Positions 13,142-25,609 of a stretch of 64,000 nucleotides of DNA are shown in pieces. The translations under genes were made by a program, and so were the position numbers. The stretch is taken from contig OZ017797.1 of assembly GCA_963969395.1 (NCBI GenBank), positions 6,386,001 to 6,450,000 of the forward strand. Reading direction: 5' to 3'. The stretch is from Pseudoscleropodium purum (taxonomy: Eukaryota > Streptophyta > Bryopsida > Hypnales > Brachytheciaceae). Position 1 is the stretch's first letter, and each line of letters begins with the position of its first letter. The notes under the pieces are model-generated. The model saw only the letters and a list, made by a program, of their open reading frames with translations. It was not told the DNA's origin and searched no databases.

Positions 13142-16100
13142 TTAATTCGGCGCATCCTCCACCGAGGTCGCTTCCTGGCCATCTCCCCCGTAGGAGGCTT
13201 CCTCATCAAACCCCCCCATTTCACCTAAGCCTGGGCCAGCTCCTAAAGGCTTCATCAAGCTCCCAGGAAGAACGGGGCGCAGTTTAGGAATCTGGCCGTG
13301 GCCTCCTCCACGACCACCGACATAAGGAGGCTGCCCAATCACAGGAGCCCCAGTTCCTGGGGGATTGGCAGAGCCATGTCCGGCACCAGGTATTAGAGGG
13401 GCAGGGTGTCCATTCTGAACACCACCCACCTGTCCTGTAGAGGTCTTCTTCGAGATGGAGTTTCCTGCAGAAGGTTGTGAAATCGAATTTCCTGCATTGC
13501 CCTGTCCAGATGGCTGCGCTTGTTGAGGTCTTGGAGGAGGGGATTTGGGGCGTAGGGCTTCGATCTCGGGAGTGGTTCCAACGAGGTGATGAGCATCAAT
13601 GGCAGGGTTGCCACGTCCACCTTGCCAAACTTTCCCTTCGGTATCAGCGAAATTCTTGGAATAGGTCTGCAAAAGCACGCACGATAAAAGTAGACTGTCA
13701 GCACCAAATGTTCAGAGATATTGAAAACAGACGAGCAGACGTGAAAATTTGCGTTTTCAGAAATCGAACCTGAGGATTGAAATTGGACGAAGTGAGGCCT
13801 TTCCCCACAGTAACCCATCCAGCTCTTATGTTATGATCCTCTCCGAACAGTTCAATACGTCGCATCCCCTGTGCAAAGTGTTCTATTATATGATACAACT
13901 CCTCCGGCTTCTTTGTCGAACCTGCATTTCGAACGCAATTCAAGTGAGTTTTCACAGCCGATACAAAAACTTCAATGATCCAGGACCAGCAGGAATATCC
14001 TCGAAGGATACAAGAAATCACCCCTTCGCCTTAGATCCCAGTATGCTGAAAAAACTCCAAATACTAACTGCGCTCACTTCAGATTGTAATCACACTGCTT
14101 GAGAAAGGAACTTCCTCAGAACTTGTGAGATTCAGGTACAAATATTTGATGGAAGACCCAAAGGCTAAGGATATGAATCGAGATGCATAATGTCTCCAGT
14201 ACTAATCAGTTCAAAACAGGAGCCCGAAAGCTGGAACTTGCACACAGCATAAATCGTTCTTACCATATTCGGGTTCCTCAGAAATAATAATGTCCGTGTC
14301 CACATTGGCATGTATAATGTGGCCATCAGTGCTGCGCCTTACGGTTCCTTTGATCCCCATCAAGCAATGCTCCTGTATAGCACGAGTGCCTTCGTTTCAA
14401 TATGCATATTGGAGCTTGGCAGTGTGATACTGTACTAGATGTACCAGGGCACTAGGAAAGTGCCCAGAAACGAGGGAGGAAACGAGGACAAGAGAATAGT
14501 TGTCCGAAATAAGCCGATAAGATGCACAGAAATATATTTACGAATGCATATAACATTCCAGTGCTAAATATTCACACGGTCAATGGCCAAACCAATGTAG
14601 AAACTAGGAAATGAGTATTGAAGATACTCAAAAATATATATATATCGAAGAGATCCGTACTTTAGAGTGTTGAAATAGAGTGTTGGAGTCGTGGCGCAAG
14701 GCTGGAGTTGGATTTTCTCGGTTCGTTTTCACCCAGCATATGTCCTCACATCTCCTGAATCCCCACTGACAAAAATCCCAACGATAGAGTATTAGTCAAA
14801 TAAAACATGCAGCGAGTGGAAGGAAATGAACACATCTATGGGGCGATAAACGAAAGTTCAGGGGGTAAGGACAGCAAAGGTATCAAAGAAAGAAATCAAC
14901 GGGCTCATTCCTTCCAGTTTCATTCGAAGAAATGCAAAAGTAATCTTTCCTAAACTTACACACAAAAAAGAAACTATGAGTCAGAAATACTAAGATAAGA
15001 AGAAAACCTTCTTGAGACAGAGACGTCCTTGCTCAAGACCTTCAGCATCTCCAACCCACAAGAAAATGAATGCAGGTGTATCTGCAATGGCCTGTCTCAA
15101 CCACACATATTGATGTCAAATTGATATCCACTTGCCGAGACGTGTTAACTATTGCATAAGCGCCTGCCTGTGCAGGTTTCTACGTTGCAATCTGAATATC
15201 ACTTGACCCAACTCCAATTCCTTATGCCAGGTCAATCACATTATTGGTCAAAATAAACTATTCTAGGAATTTTCTCCGATTGAATTCTCAGAACACGCAA
15301 GTACTGCATTTCAATTTATACTCAACGATTCAACGAATGGTTGTTGAGGTAACAGTGAGGTTTCGAATTTCACCTCAATGCGGAGATTTTGAATCTCCTC
15401 AGCTGGCCACCATTCCATTGAATCTCCACTGCCAGGAGCACGACGAACATACTCTTCCCAAGGAGGATCCACAAGTATCACATCGAACTTGGTCCCAAAT
15501 ACATCTGGGCTCAGCTCTGTTGTGCGGAGGTCACACTGCATGTACATGGGAGGTGTCGCTCTCTTTGCAATGAGCTGGTCTTTTCTTGATATTAGCTCCT
15601 TCAGCTTCGGGTACTCTTCGAATCGATCAGCCAGTTCAACATCTCGAATAAAGTTCTGAGGTCGCAAACCTGTATCCCGATCCCTGTTACCTTTCCATCG
15701 ATTCTGATTCTGATCATGGGATCTGTCGTCGACAGTATGCACCCTATCCTTCTCCTCTCCGCTTTCCCAACTCCGATCTCGACTTCTATACTTGCCGCGG
15801 TCCCTCTGATCAGTGCTCTCACGATTCCTCTCAGTACTGCTGTCGTCACGTTCCTTTTCTTGATTCTCGCGTCTACTGCTGCTGCTCTTCTCTCTGTCAT
15901 ACTCGTCTCTGTCATCTGACGAGTCCCTCTCAATGCCGTCCGAGTCTGATCGCCCTCCTCTCGGAACATGGTCTGGATTTCCATTGCCTTCCCCAGGATA
16001 ACTAAGAAAGGGAGGGAATGGATTCACCGCAATATGGGGATAGGATTTACAAATTTTTCTGCGCCTCAAGTCTTTTGAACTAAGTGGAGCCACGGATGGA

Positions 16101-16183
16101 AGGAACCTCCTACCACGAGCACGAAGTTTTTCTACTGTAGCGCGAAGTTTCTCTGCTGTACTGGCCATGGAAGGTGGTGCCAT
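13142..16183 (-). CDS. MTB: METTL14-like subunit of the N6-adenosine mRNA methyltransferase (plant MTB type)
   Basis: Partner of METTL3/MTA in the nuclear complex that writes m6A on mRNA; METTL14 proteins support RNA binding and do not catalyse. Six exons were resolved, all with GT/AG boundaries and consistent phase: 16183-15374, 15091-15008, 14765-14661, 14372-14264, 13921-13770 and 13666-13142. They give 594 aa. The start is the ATG at 16183; an in-frame TGA lies six codons upstream. Residues about 70-175 are a charged Arg/Ser/Asp/Glu-rich low-complexity arm. The MT-A70 fold follows with [13 protein letters not shown] (DPPW at about 239-242), [47 protein letters not shown], and [20 protein letters not shown]. 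The C-terminus is Pro/Gly-rich with a GGRGGG patch. Plants carry DPPW here, whereas animal METTL14 has EPPL. From memory the protein is shorter than Arabidopsis MTB (about 775 aa), mainly in the N-terminal arm. No lesion was seen. The 3' UTR probably reaches toward 12.6 kb. Confidence 0.95.
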
Positions 16184-16249
16184 TTTTCTCAAAACAGCTC
16201 AAGTCATGAAATGAAAGCAACGATAGAAGGGAGATCACCCCACCTCCGG

Positions 16250-16255
16250 TATATA
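16250..16255 (-). promoter_or_regulatory. Possible TATA box of the METTL14-like gene
   Basis: The minus strand reads CTTATATACC about 65 bases before the start codon at 16183. The distance allows a very short 5' UTR. No transcript evidence is available, and a longer 5' UTR with other start sites is equally possible. Confidence 0.3.
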
Positions 16256-16285
16256 AGCCAGCCGACACGATTTCCAAGGCCAGGC

Positions 16286-16527
16286 GGCGACCCCATTTCC
16301 AAGGCCAGGCTTCGGCAGAGGGAAAATGCCCACCCCGTATTTGTGCTACTTGTATTTTATCAGGTCCCCTAGCTAATGCGGGGTCTCTGATTGCAAATAT
16401 GAATTCGCCGACACCATTTCCAAGGCCAGGCCCCGCCAGAGGGTAAATGCCCACCCCCTATTTGTGCTACTTGTATTTTATCAGGTCCCCTAGCTAATTC
16501 GGGGTCTCTCATTGCAAATATAAATTC
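16286..16527. repeat. 121-bp direct repeat upstream of the METTL14-like gene
   Basis: Two head-to-tail copies (about 16286-16406 and 16407-16527) share CATTTCCAAGGCCAGGC, GCTACTTGTATTTTATCAGG and GGGGTCTCT, with about 93 percent identity by eye. A further TTTCCAAGGCCAGGC fragment lies at 16270-16285, making a partial third copy. The array starts about 100 bp upstream of the coding start, so it overlaps the probable promoter. Confidence 0.85.
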
Positions 16528-16529
16528 AG

Positions 16530-18740
16530 AATTTGCAAATTTGATCATATGTGGAAAATAAATGTATTTTATCATATGTTAAAAATTTACTTAGATGAAG
16601 ATTTTAGCCTTGCTTTAGAGACTATTAGTTTGAAGCAATTTTGGGCCTTTAAACATGAAAGAGTTAATGGTTCATTGATGGAAAGCAAATACACTATCAA
16701 TATAATCCTTTTTTGTACAAAAATTGCACAAAAAAAATTTAATATGTAGAATTTTTGTATTTGTGAAGTAAGTAATAAATTAGACTTTTTTTTTATCTTC
16801 ATTTCATATGTTGAGTACCAAAATAAATAAATAAAACTCAATTGATAAAATTGCTCTTGAAGTATTCTACATTATTAAAGGACATTGTAGATAATTTGAG
16901 ACAATAGAAAAAAATAAAAATAAAAAATATTATGACACAAAGCTACATGTTCTAAAATTACTAAATTACTTTTAGAGGAAAGTAATGAAGTTTTCAACTA
17001 TTGATTGTAGTATTTTATTTTTAAAATTAACCAATGAAAAGAAAATTTTTAGATAATTATCATAAAAACTTTCAATCTTTGATTTTAATGACATACTCTA
17101 CTATAAATGTCTAAAGACTTGGTGAGCCTTTGTGATATTTCAAATATCATATTTGATTGCAAAAATTAATCCTAGAACATCACTAAAGGTTTAGATTTGT
17201 GTAAATAATGAAACTACTCCTCTATAAATCTTCATATAAACATGCAAACATTGTAATATTGTTTGCTAGCTATTTATAAATTCACCACTAGGTTATTAAT
17301 TATATCTTATTTCAAAAATATATTTTGTAAATTTAACCAATACAATGCCACCTACAATTACAATATCATCATGAATAAATCTTAAAGTGATATATACCTT
17401 TATTTCAATATACATAGTAAGAGCTTGTTATTCAAATCTAAACTTTTATTAAGAGACTTGGTCTCTTGGTTGCAATTATGATTTTGAATGCAATGAAATT
17501 TTTTTGCTTCAAAGGTAAAATAATAATCTAAACATGTATTCTATTTGAAATTTGTCTAGCATTAGATTTATCACTTATAAAATGTGTATGGATATTGTTG
17601 TTTCTTCTTTTTAAAGCATAATAGCTAGTTGCCAAATGGTAATTATGACTAACTAATTTGATGACACAGTCTAATGAAGATAAGAGCGTTGTAATTAGAA
17701 AGAATTCTAAATGTATTTTATGTTTATCTCATTAGCATATTAAAATTTTATGACATGTAAATATTCTTGTTTATATTTCATTGTCTTAGGAACATTTTGA
17801 GTGGCATTGGATACATCATTAGATTGTGCAACCCCGCAAAATTCAAATTTATTAACATTCCATGACAAGTACCTAATGAACATTCCAAATACATATACAT
17901 GTCTAATCATCTTAACAATGTCTCATAATTTTACATCACTTCATCATTAAGCACAAACCAATTATGGTAGAGAAATGAATACAAATACTTCTTGAGTCAA
18001 TAAAGCCATTACAAATAGTTATCAAACATAGTGAAAAATAACTAAGAATAGAACCACATTCAAAAAATTATTTAAGTACTTTTAGAATAGGATCATTGGA
18101 AGTATTATATATTCTATACTTGGGTTTTCTAATGCTACAATGTCAATTTTATATGTCAACATCTAAACAACAATTATAGCCTAAGCAAAGATAGGTCAAG
18201 AGCCTAATTAAAGATAAATTCAATATACTATGAATTTGAAAGATGATATTTGTAAATGAGATTTTGAGTCCTACTTTCCATATTTCAATGAACTTTTTTG
18301 AAAAAAAATGTAGTCTTCAACATAATGCATTCATTTACATTGGTTTAGGGTTTCTTTTAGAAATAATATTCTTATATGATTTTTTAAATAAACATGAAAT
18401 ATATATACTATCTAATAGTACACTATAGATTTTAGTTTATGATATTTTTTAGTGTTTAAGGTTTGTTGCATGTTATCACTTCTTTAAACATCTAAGTTCA
18501 AGTTAATTTTGCATTTCTTAAGGGATACTTTTATAGAACTACTTTTAAAAAACACATGTCAAATGAATATTTATCTATTTTTACATCATAATTTTCTCAA
18601 ACAGTATTAGTGCAATAAAAATTCTAACATTTGTTCCAACAAGACAAAATACTTATCATCTTATATGATGGAATTCAAGGAAAAATCCATTTCTCCAAAT
18701 TTTACTTCTTTAGTATTTCTATTAATCACTTTTGAAATGA
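16530..18740. other. AT-rich intergenic DNA
   Basis: No gene, terminal repeat or RNA gene was recognised. Open frames are short and AT-driven. Confidence 0.5.
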
Positions 18741-19959
18741 TCTAGGTTAGAATCAATGGATTTTGGATGTAAAAAAGACCAATACATTTGAAATTTAGTG
18801 TGTCCATCTTTTCACTACATTAGTTTTGACATTGTTAGCAAGCAACTTGCAATACCATTTTAGACATTTAAATGTTAAAAAACTCAATAATAAAATTTAG
18901 ATAGTTGTATTCTAGGATTACATTACTAACACTACTCCCAAAGTCAAACTTGTGCAAAAATACCTCAAGCCCCTCAAATACTACCTCTACTTCCAACACG
19001 TGTGATTTCCAAATCACAACTTTTCCTTGTTCATTTCCTAGTTCTTATACATTTCATATTTATACTTTTTTAGAGTCCATTCTATATTTACATGTATTTT
19101 GTCCTATTAATGTGTATTATAGAAGAAATTGACATATGGTAATAACTTTCTACAAGAGAGGAATACTTTTACCTATTGCATGTGTAATTGTGTGCTATCC
19201 ATGGTAAAGAATCATCACACTGAAGTATCATTGATAACAACATTCCTCCCCTATAAAATGTTATAACCATATGTAAATTCATTTCCTAACACGCTCTATA
19301 ACAACAAATTGGTGCAAAGGGATGCAATAGGAAGATTGCCACAATACAACAAAGCCCACACGATCACTATTTCAAACTATTTTAAAAGGTTCAAGGTTAG
19401 AAATCTAGTTATTGTCTGTGCTACATTCTGTTGTATGTGCATTTGAGGGTACCCTGGTTTGCTGATTCGACGTAACAAGTGTCACAACACATGACAAACT
19501 GTAAGCTAGATCATTGTTGATGTTTCATGTACTTAATATATAACCCCAATCACACAAGTTTGTGGAATTGTTTCCAGTTTTGTATCCAACTTAACTGCAA
19601 AAAGCAAATGCTTATAGTATCTAGTCCTTTGCCTTTGAAGGTGTTAAAGAGTTTACTAATTGCAAAAAATTGGGAGCACCATTCTAAAGTAAGGTAGAGG
19701 TACACCCAAATGTGTCATTGATGTTAAACCACCATTTATACTATGTGTACATCTCTAAAGTCAGTTCTGTACCTATGTGGAAGAAACGCTTTCAAAACTA
19801 TACTTTGTTTTTTAATAATTTTTGCATATAGTATCCAAATGCCACATTCTCTGGTGTGTTGGAACCTCCTTTCACTTGCCTACAAGAACATATGAAAATC
19901 TGAACAGTGTGATAATAGAAATTAGGCTCAGTAGCAAAAAGTGGCGGTTTGAGGAGTGC

Positions 19960-20444
19960 CTATCTTAGATGGTTCAAATTAAATACCAGCTCATTTTGGG
20001 TACACAGGAGCCCAGATTTTAGAATTGCACTCAGTCTACCCTCCACCTCGAACTTGTGGGTAGCATCAAACAAGGCAACGAAGTGCTTGTCCACAGCAGC
20101 GTTGAACTCTGGCATGGCTCTTGTTTTTTCATATGTGATGTAAAGCAAAACCAGGAACAGTTGCAAACCCTCAATAGTCATGTCAGGCAACTGAGGCAAG
20201 CTCACACTGGAGGGAAGTTGTAGTTGGAACATTTTTCGAAATACGGGCGACGCCGTGGCCAACACACTCCGGTGTGCTTTCACCGTGCCCCCTTTTGCTT
20301 GGAAGGTGATGTCTGCATACAAACCTTCTGCCAGCATGTCCAAGAGCAGAGAATCAGAGCATTTAATTTCTTCCCAATTGCTGTCATTGATGCGTCAGAC
20401 TTGCCTGTCAAGAACTTCTGGATGTCAATGTTTGAGTAAGCCAT
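19960..20444 (-). pseudogene. BTB/POZ gene copy 1, frameshifted and 3'-truncated
   Basis: The reading begins with the same MAYSNI start (ATG at 20444) as the intact copy at 25610-26317. About 5 bases are inserted near 20363-20367 (TTAAA in coding sense, after GAAGAA), which shifts the frame just before the BTB domain. The BTB reading resumes at DMLAEGLYADITFQAKGG and continues through KTRAMPEFNAAVDKHF to RLSAILKSGLL. It also lacks about five residues after FRKMFQ. After GLL the C-terminal third is missing, through a deletion of roughly 270 bp relative to the intact copy, and unrelated sequence ends the frame. It is almost certainly non-functional as a full BTB protein. A shorter product starting inside the BTB domain cannot be excluded. 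Confidence 0.85.
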
Positions 20445-21149
20445 GCCTCACTAGATCCTGCAACAACAAGAATTGGAGAGATGAGTTTCAAACATCTGGA
20501 GAAGTTGCAAACCATAGTTTTTCTTGACTAAATTAAAACATGACTCTCTAGTCTCTGTATATGTACAGTGCAATAGAGGATAGTAAAACACCTCTATTGA
20601 ATTATTTAATCCTTTTTCCTATTTGAGCATCTCATGTATTCCTACACTTTGTTGACTTACAATTAACAAGTTGTGTGAGCGTGACTTCGATTCTCTGAAT
20701 GTCCAGGGCCCTGATCCTCGAAGTGAACTTGTATACTATCTCTTGCAGTGGTACGGTCATTAACCTCCCACTTTCAACGATTGCAGAGGAAATTCTTCCG
20801 TAGTACTTATGATAATTTCACAAGCACCAAGTTTGGTTGAACAGATTTGATTATTGTACACGAAAACCTCTCCACCGCACTATACTGATCTCCCAGAAAC
20901 CACACTCCTACATATGCTGAAATGCTTAAAGTGACAAAGTATTTCCTTCTTGACTTCCTTCACCTTCATGTAATAGTATTAATTTCAACTTGAATTTTCA
21001 ACATGCTTAGTCAATGAATAGACTTGTAAACTTACTTGAAGCAAGTTGCTGCAAACTGAACTGGACCTAGAATCTGGAGAACTGAAAGGATGCTGAGTGA
21101 CCTCAATGCACAACAGGAATTGCTATTTACATGTGCAAGAGGATAAAAC

Positions 21150-21640
21150 CTGATCGCTTCGCTTAATCAAGTTCAAGTCTCCTGCAAATGCAATACCCCT
21201 CTCCTCGCATTGTTTATCGTAGACTTGGAAGAACTGCAAACGCAAATGTGAAGAATTCCATCACATCAAGTATGTAAATACAACCCATGTTCAAACAGAA
21301 ATTGCCGATGAATCACACTCTGAATATGACAAGCACAATGATCTGCTTTTCATACTTCAATTAATTCCAAACAAAAACCTCGATCAATTAATCTCCGAAC
21401 AGAAAACAAATGACACTCTGATCAGTACCGACGAGTTTGAAGCTTCCAAACCTGTACTGCAAACATTAGCATACAGCAACCGCCCCGCTCGAACAATGCA
21501 AACTTGGAAATCAAGAAACAATCAGGGTTCTATGCAATCTACAGTCGGAACTACATCAACAGTTGCTTCTGGCTGAAGCTTTGTCGGGCCATGCCGTGCT
21601 CCTTGGGAAGCAATCCACATTAAATGCAAAGCTTCAGCGG
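21150..21640. repeat. Dispersed block R, copy 1
   Basis: One of five copies of a roughly 450-bp non-coding block; the others are near 35108-35590, 39065-39605, 49026-49500 and 55240-55545. Landmarks in order are CCTGCAAATGCAATACCC, CTTGGAAGAACTGCAAACGC, GATGAATCACACTCTGA, TTTGAAGCTTCCAAACCTGT and GCTCCTTGGGAAG. It lies upstream of a BTB copy here. No open frame is conserved across the copies. Confidence 0.8.
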
Positions 21641-22119
21641 TTTCACACTTATAAGCACAAAACTTATCTACTCGTTTCTGTGTAAGGTAAGGTAGAACTG
21701 TCCATCACCACATCACCACATAGATTTGTTATCTAGGTATTTTGGAGAAGCTGTTTGTCAACTCCCATATTTTTCTGAGATTGAAAAGTTTGAGAGAAAG
21801 TCATTTGTAAAAGAATGAAGACATTATGATAAGAAGTGAATTTTTTGTGATTTTTCAAAGCTGAAATGTTAAAGTGACAATAGACTCTTCTTGAAGTGTG
21901 GGTAGATCCTTGTTAAAGTGTGGGCTTATGTGTTTGCTTCCCAAGTGCATTGCCATGATGATAATATGTTGTTAAGATTATAGTAATGGATGGGCCACAA
22001 TGCAAAATGGGACGGTCTAGTAGGTGGCAAAATTGGATATATGGTGGTAATGGATAATTCTACTTTAAGTACAAAATCATCATCAGCCTCTAAATGTTTA
22101 GATGCTTCTTCAAAATTGA

Positions 22120-23470
22120 CGATTTGGGAAAAATCATTATAAAGTACTACTTAGAAGAATGCTTTAGAATTGACAAACAAACACAAGTTAATGAGTTTGA
22201 GTTGCTTATTCCATCTCTAATATTAGATGCACCAATGCTATCACCAATTTTTTTTTTATAAATTTTGAAAGGAAAATTTCAAAATTCCTTCTAAATTTGA
22301 TAACAAGCAAAATATTATCATTTTTTGAGTAAAATTTGTTGCAATGGATTTGAAATGAAGTTTTTTGACATATTGATTTTGTGAAATTTTGTGTTCTTTG
22401 AATCTATACCTCATTTTTACAAATCCACTTTTGAACTAGATTGAATCAATGCAATTTTGGCTTAGTCAACCACTTGAATACTTCTACATTTGTAATTTTA
22501 GAAAAAAAAATGAATTTTACTTATACCAAATCCATCCATTGGACAGGATAACAACTTGATAAAGTATCTTCACATATTATGATGACTTTCATATAAACAA
22601 TAATGAAAAAAAAACAAGAATATGAATTTGTTCAATGTCCAAAAATTGGACGCTAAAGCATTTAAGGAGTAATCCTTTATTGCTCTAGCATCCAATTTTT
22701 GGACATTGAACAAATTCATATTTTTTTTTCATTATTGCTTAAATGAAAGTCATAATAATATTTGGAGATACTTTATCAAGTTGTTATCCTATCTAATGGT
22801 TGAATTTAATATTATAAAAATACATTTTTTTCTAAAATTGCAAATGTAGAAGTATTCAATTGGTTGACTAATCCAAAAATGCATTGACTCAATCTACAAA
22901 AAATAGTGAAATTAGGTTACCTTCCCAATTAGGTTGCCTTACTTCATATAAATTACTTCATGGATCAATGCTTGTATACATGGAGGCACATGCAACTATG
23001 TCAAAGGAGCCTTAAGTTGGTGCACAAATTTGTGCCATATACATGGCTCTCGATTGAATGCATCATTGTATAGTAGTAGTGAATATTTATATAGTGTGGA
23101 TTGTCAAGAAATTAGTGTGGGGCAACCTAATTTCATTATTTTGTGTAGTTCAAAATTGGATTTGCAAAAATGAGGTTATAGTTTCAAAGAACACAAAATT
23201 TTACAAAATCAACATGTCAAACAAACCTCATTTCAAATCCATTCCAACAAATTTGACTCCAAAAATGATCATATTTTTCTTGTTATGAAATTTAGAAGGA
23301 ATTTTGAAATTTCCCTTTTAAAATTTATAAAAAAATATTGGTGATAACATTGATGAATCTAATCTTAGAAATGGAATTCCCAACTTAAAATCATCAACTT
23401 TTTTTTGTATATCAATTCTAAAATATTCTTCCAAATAATATTTTATGATGATTTTTTAAAATCATTAATT
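22120..23470. mobile_element. Large fold-back (inverted-repeat) element
   Basis: Two long arms (about 22120-22660 and 22681-23470) are reverse complements. The inner 40 bases of each arm (22621-22660 and 22681-22720) match at 38 of 40 positions around a 20-base loop. Outer landmarks pair as well, for example AAGAATGCTTTAGAATTGA on the left with TCAATTCTAAAATATTCTT on the right. The right arm carries about 200 bp of extra sequence near 22890-23100. It interrupts the R-type flank of the BTB unit, so it arrived after the duplication. No clear target duplication or superfamily terminus was found. Confidence 0.8.
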
Positions 23471-25609
23471 ATAGATAAACACTCTATACATTAAAGAGTT
23501 AATCCAAAACCATGACATCTAGATTCTTGCCTAGGATGAAGTTAGACATTGATTTTGTGGATGTACAAGTTTTAAACTTTAGAGCTTCATGTCAATTTCT
23601 AGTGTAGCTACTACTAATATTTAGAAAATTCATAAGTTATTCTTACAATGTCCAAACAAAGTATAAGAAATTGTGTCGAAATCCCTTTTCATTTACCAAT
23701 TTGACTTGATGGAAACAAGTCTTGCCATTTCATACCAACAATGCTTTGTTCCAATTTGTTCTAATTAAAAGTGCATTAGTGACCTTCGTAGTTTGTGCAC
23801 ATTCATCTTGTTGGTTTTGTGACATTTTGTTGATGTTTCTAGCACTCAAGAGTTACTTTAACTTCATTGGGTTTTTTTACTTTAGTAGATGTGTAGATTG
23901 AATGCGTGAGAATTGCCATTTTGTTGCAAATGTTTTTCTAGGGTTGTTTCAAATTTGTTCCAACCTTTCTAACATGTTTCAAGAACAATAAGATTGTTTT
24001 GTGATTGGACCAATACTTTTTGGAGCATAAAAAATTGGGTTGGAAGAAGATTGCAAACAAATTACCATTTTATTTTGTCTACAATGAAGTACAATTCTAT
24101 TTTTGTATATAACAAGTAAATTTTAAATACTTGAGAACGCCTTACATCAAAAAATTATTAAATCATTTCATATTAAAATTGTTTATCACTTTGTTAACAC
24201 TTTTTCCAATACCAAACTTCAGCAAATATACCTCAAGTCCACACAATGCTACCTCCACTTCCAAGAAAGCTTGAATTTCCAATATCACGGCTAACAAGTT
24301 AACTGTAGTTTTTATTCATTTATATTTATACTACCTCAAAGTCCATCCAATAGCCTCATGGATTTGTTCAAAGTATTAGTGTGTATTATAGAAAGAATCA
24401 ATGTATGGTAATAACTTTCTACAACGGGAGGAAGATTTTTACCTATTACATGTGTAATTGAGTTCTATTCACATCAAAGAAATCATCAAAGGTATCATTG
24501 ATTAAAACATTCCTCCCTTGGAAAATGTTATAACCATATATGTTGATTTATTTTGCAACACACCCTAGTACAACAAATTGTATGTAGAGGGATATAGTAG
24601 GACAATTGCCACTATACATTAAAGCCTAGACAATGAGTATTTTAGACGGTTCAAAGTTAGAATTCTAATTGTTGTGTATGCTACCTATAAGGAATTCTTC
24701 CACAAAATATGATCTCATATGATCATATTTGATCAAAGTATATAATCAATGGATTTTGAGTATGGAGATAGGCCAATAGATTTCAAATATGGTGTGCCCA
24801 TCCTTTACTTGCACTAGATTTTACAAAGTAAGCATGCAATTTGCAGTACCATTTGAGAGATCCATATGTTAAAAAGTGAGTAATAAATTTTAGGAAATTA
24901 TAGTATATTAAAAAAAGGTAATTCTTATTTGAAAGATTAGCATAAATGAAGCGTGTGTTGAGAATGGCTCGACTATCTAAGCCTCATGGACCTAGATGGT
25001 GAATCCCATCCAGTAACTTTGATCTAGCATTAATTTTCCAACACCACTCCCAACACCAAGTGCAAACATACATCAAGCCCCCACAATGCTACCCCAACTT
25101 CTTACAAATGAATGTGAATTCCTCTATCACTACTTTCTACTTTCTGTTTGATACGATTCCTCAGCAAGGGTTCCAATTAAGTGTAGTTCTTACCGATTTA
25201 TATTTTATACTTTCAGAGTAATCTACAGACTGTATGTGCATAACAAGCTATTGAATGGACTAATCCACAGACTGTATATATGTGCATAACAAGCTGCCCT
25301 GGTCTGTTGATTTGACGTGAAAAGTGTCATGACACATAACAAATTTGAGAGCGGTAAGCTGTAATTGATCTAGACTGTAAGTTGATGTTTCATCCACTTA
25401 AATATCACTGAGCTTAAACAAGTTTGTGGAATTGTTTTCAGCTTTGTATCTAGCTGCAATAAGCAAGAGTTTCCAGTTTCTAATGCTTTGTAAATGTGGA
25501 GTCCCTTCGTTTTTTCTAAGTTTTTTCTAAGTTACTAATTGCAGAAATTGGGGGCAGCTATCCTGAAGTGGACGATTCAAATATCAGTTCAAATTGTGTG
25601 GTCATGTGT

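Larger units (their letters stand above)
18740..21640. repeat. BTB duplication unit B1 (3' flank, BTB copy 1, upstream R block)
   Basis: The 3' flank (about 18750-19400) matches 24230-24640 and 37220-37400. Shared landmarks are TGTGTATTATAGAA, GGTAATAACTTTCTACAA, AACATTCCTCCC and ACCATATG. The stretch 20444-21640, upstream of the BTB copy, matches 38403-39605. A matching tail at about 23500-24180 continues the unit beyond the fold-back insertion at 22120-23470. Pieces of the 3' flank also appear at 51860-52075. Confidence 0.7.

Noticed and set aside
15601..15984. Additional open frames overlapping METTL14 exon 1
   Set aside because: Alternate-frame reads of the charged low-complexity coding sequence; they carry no MT-A70 motif.
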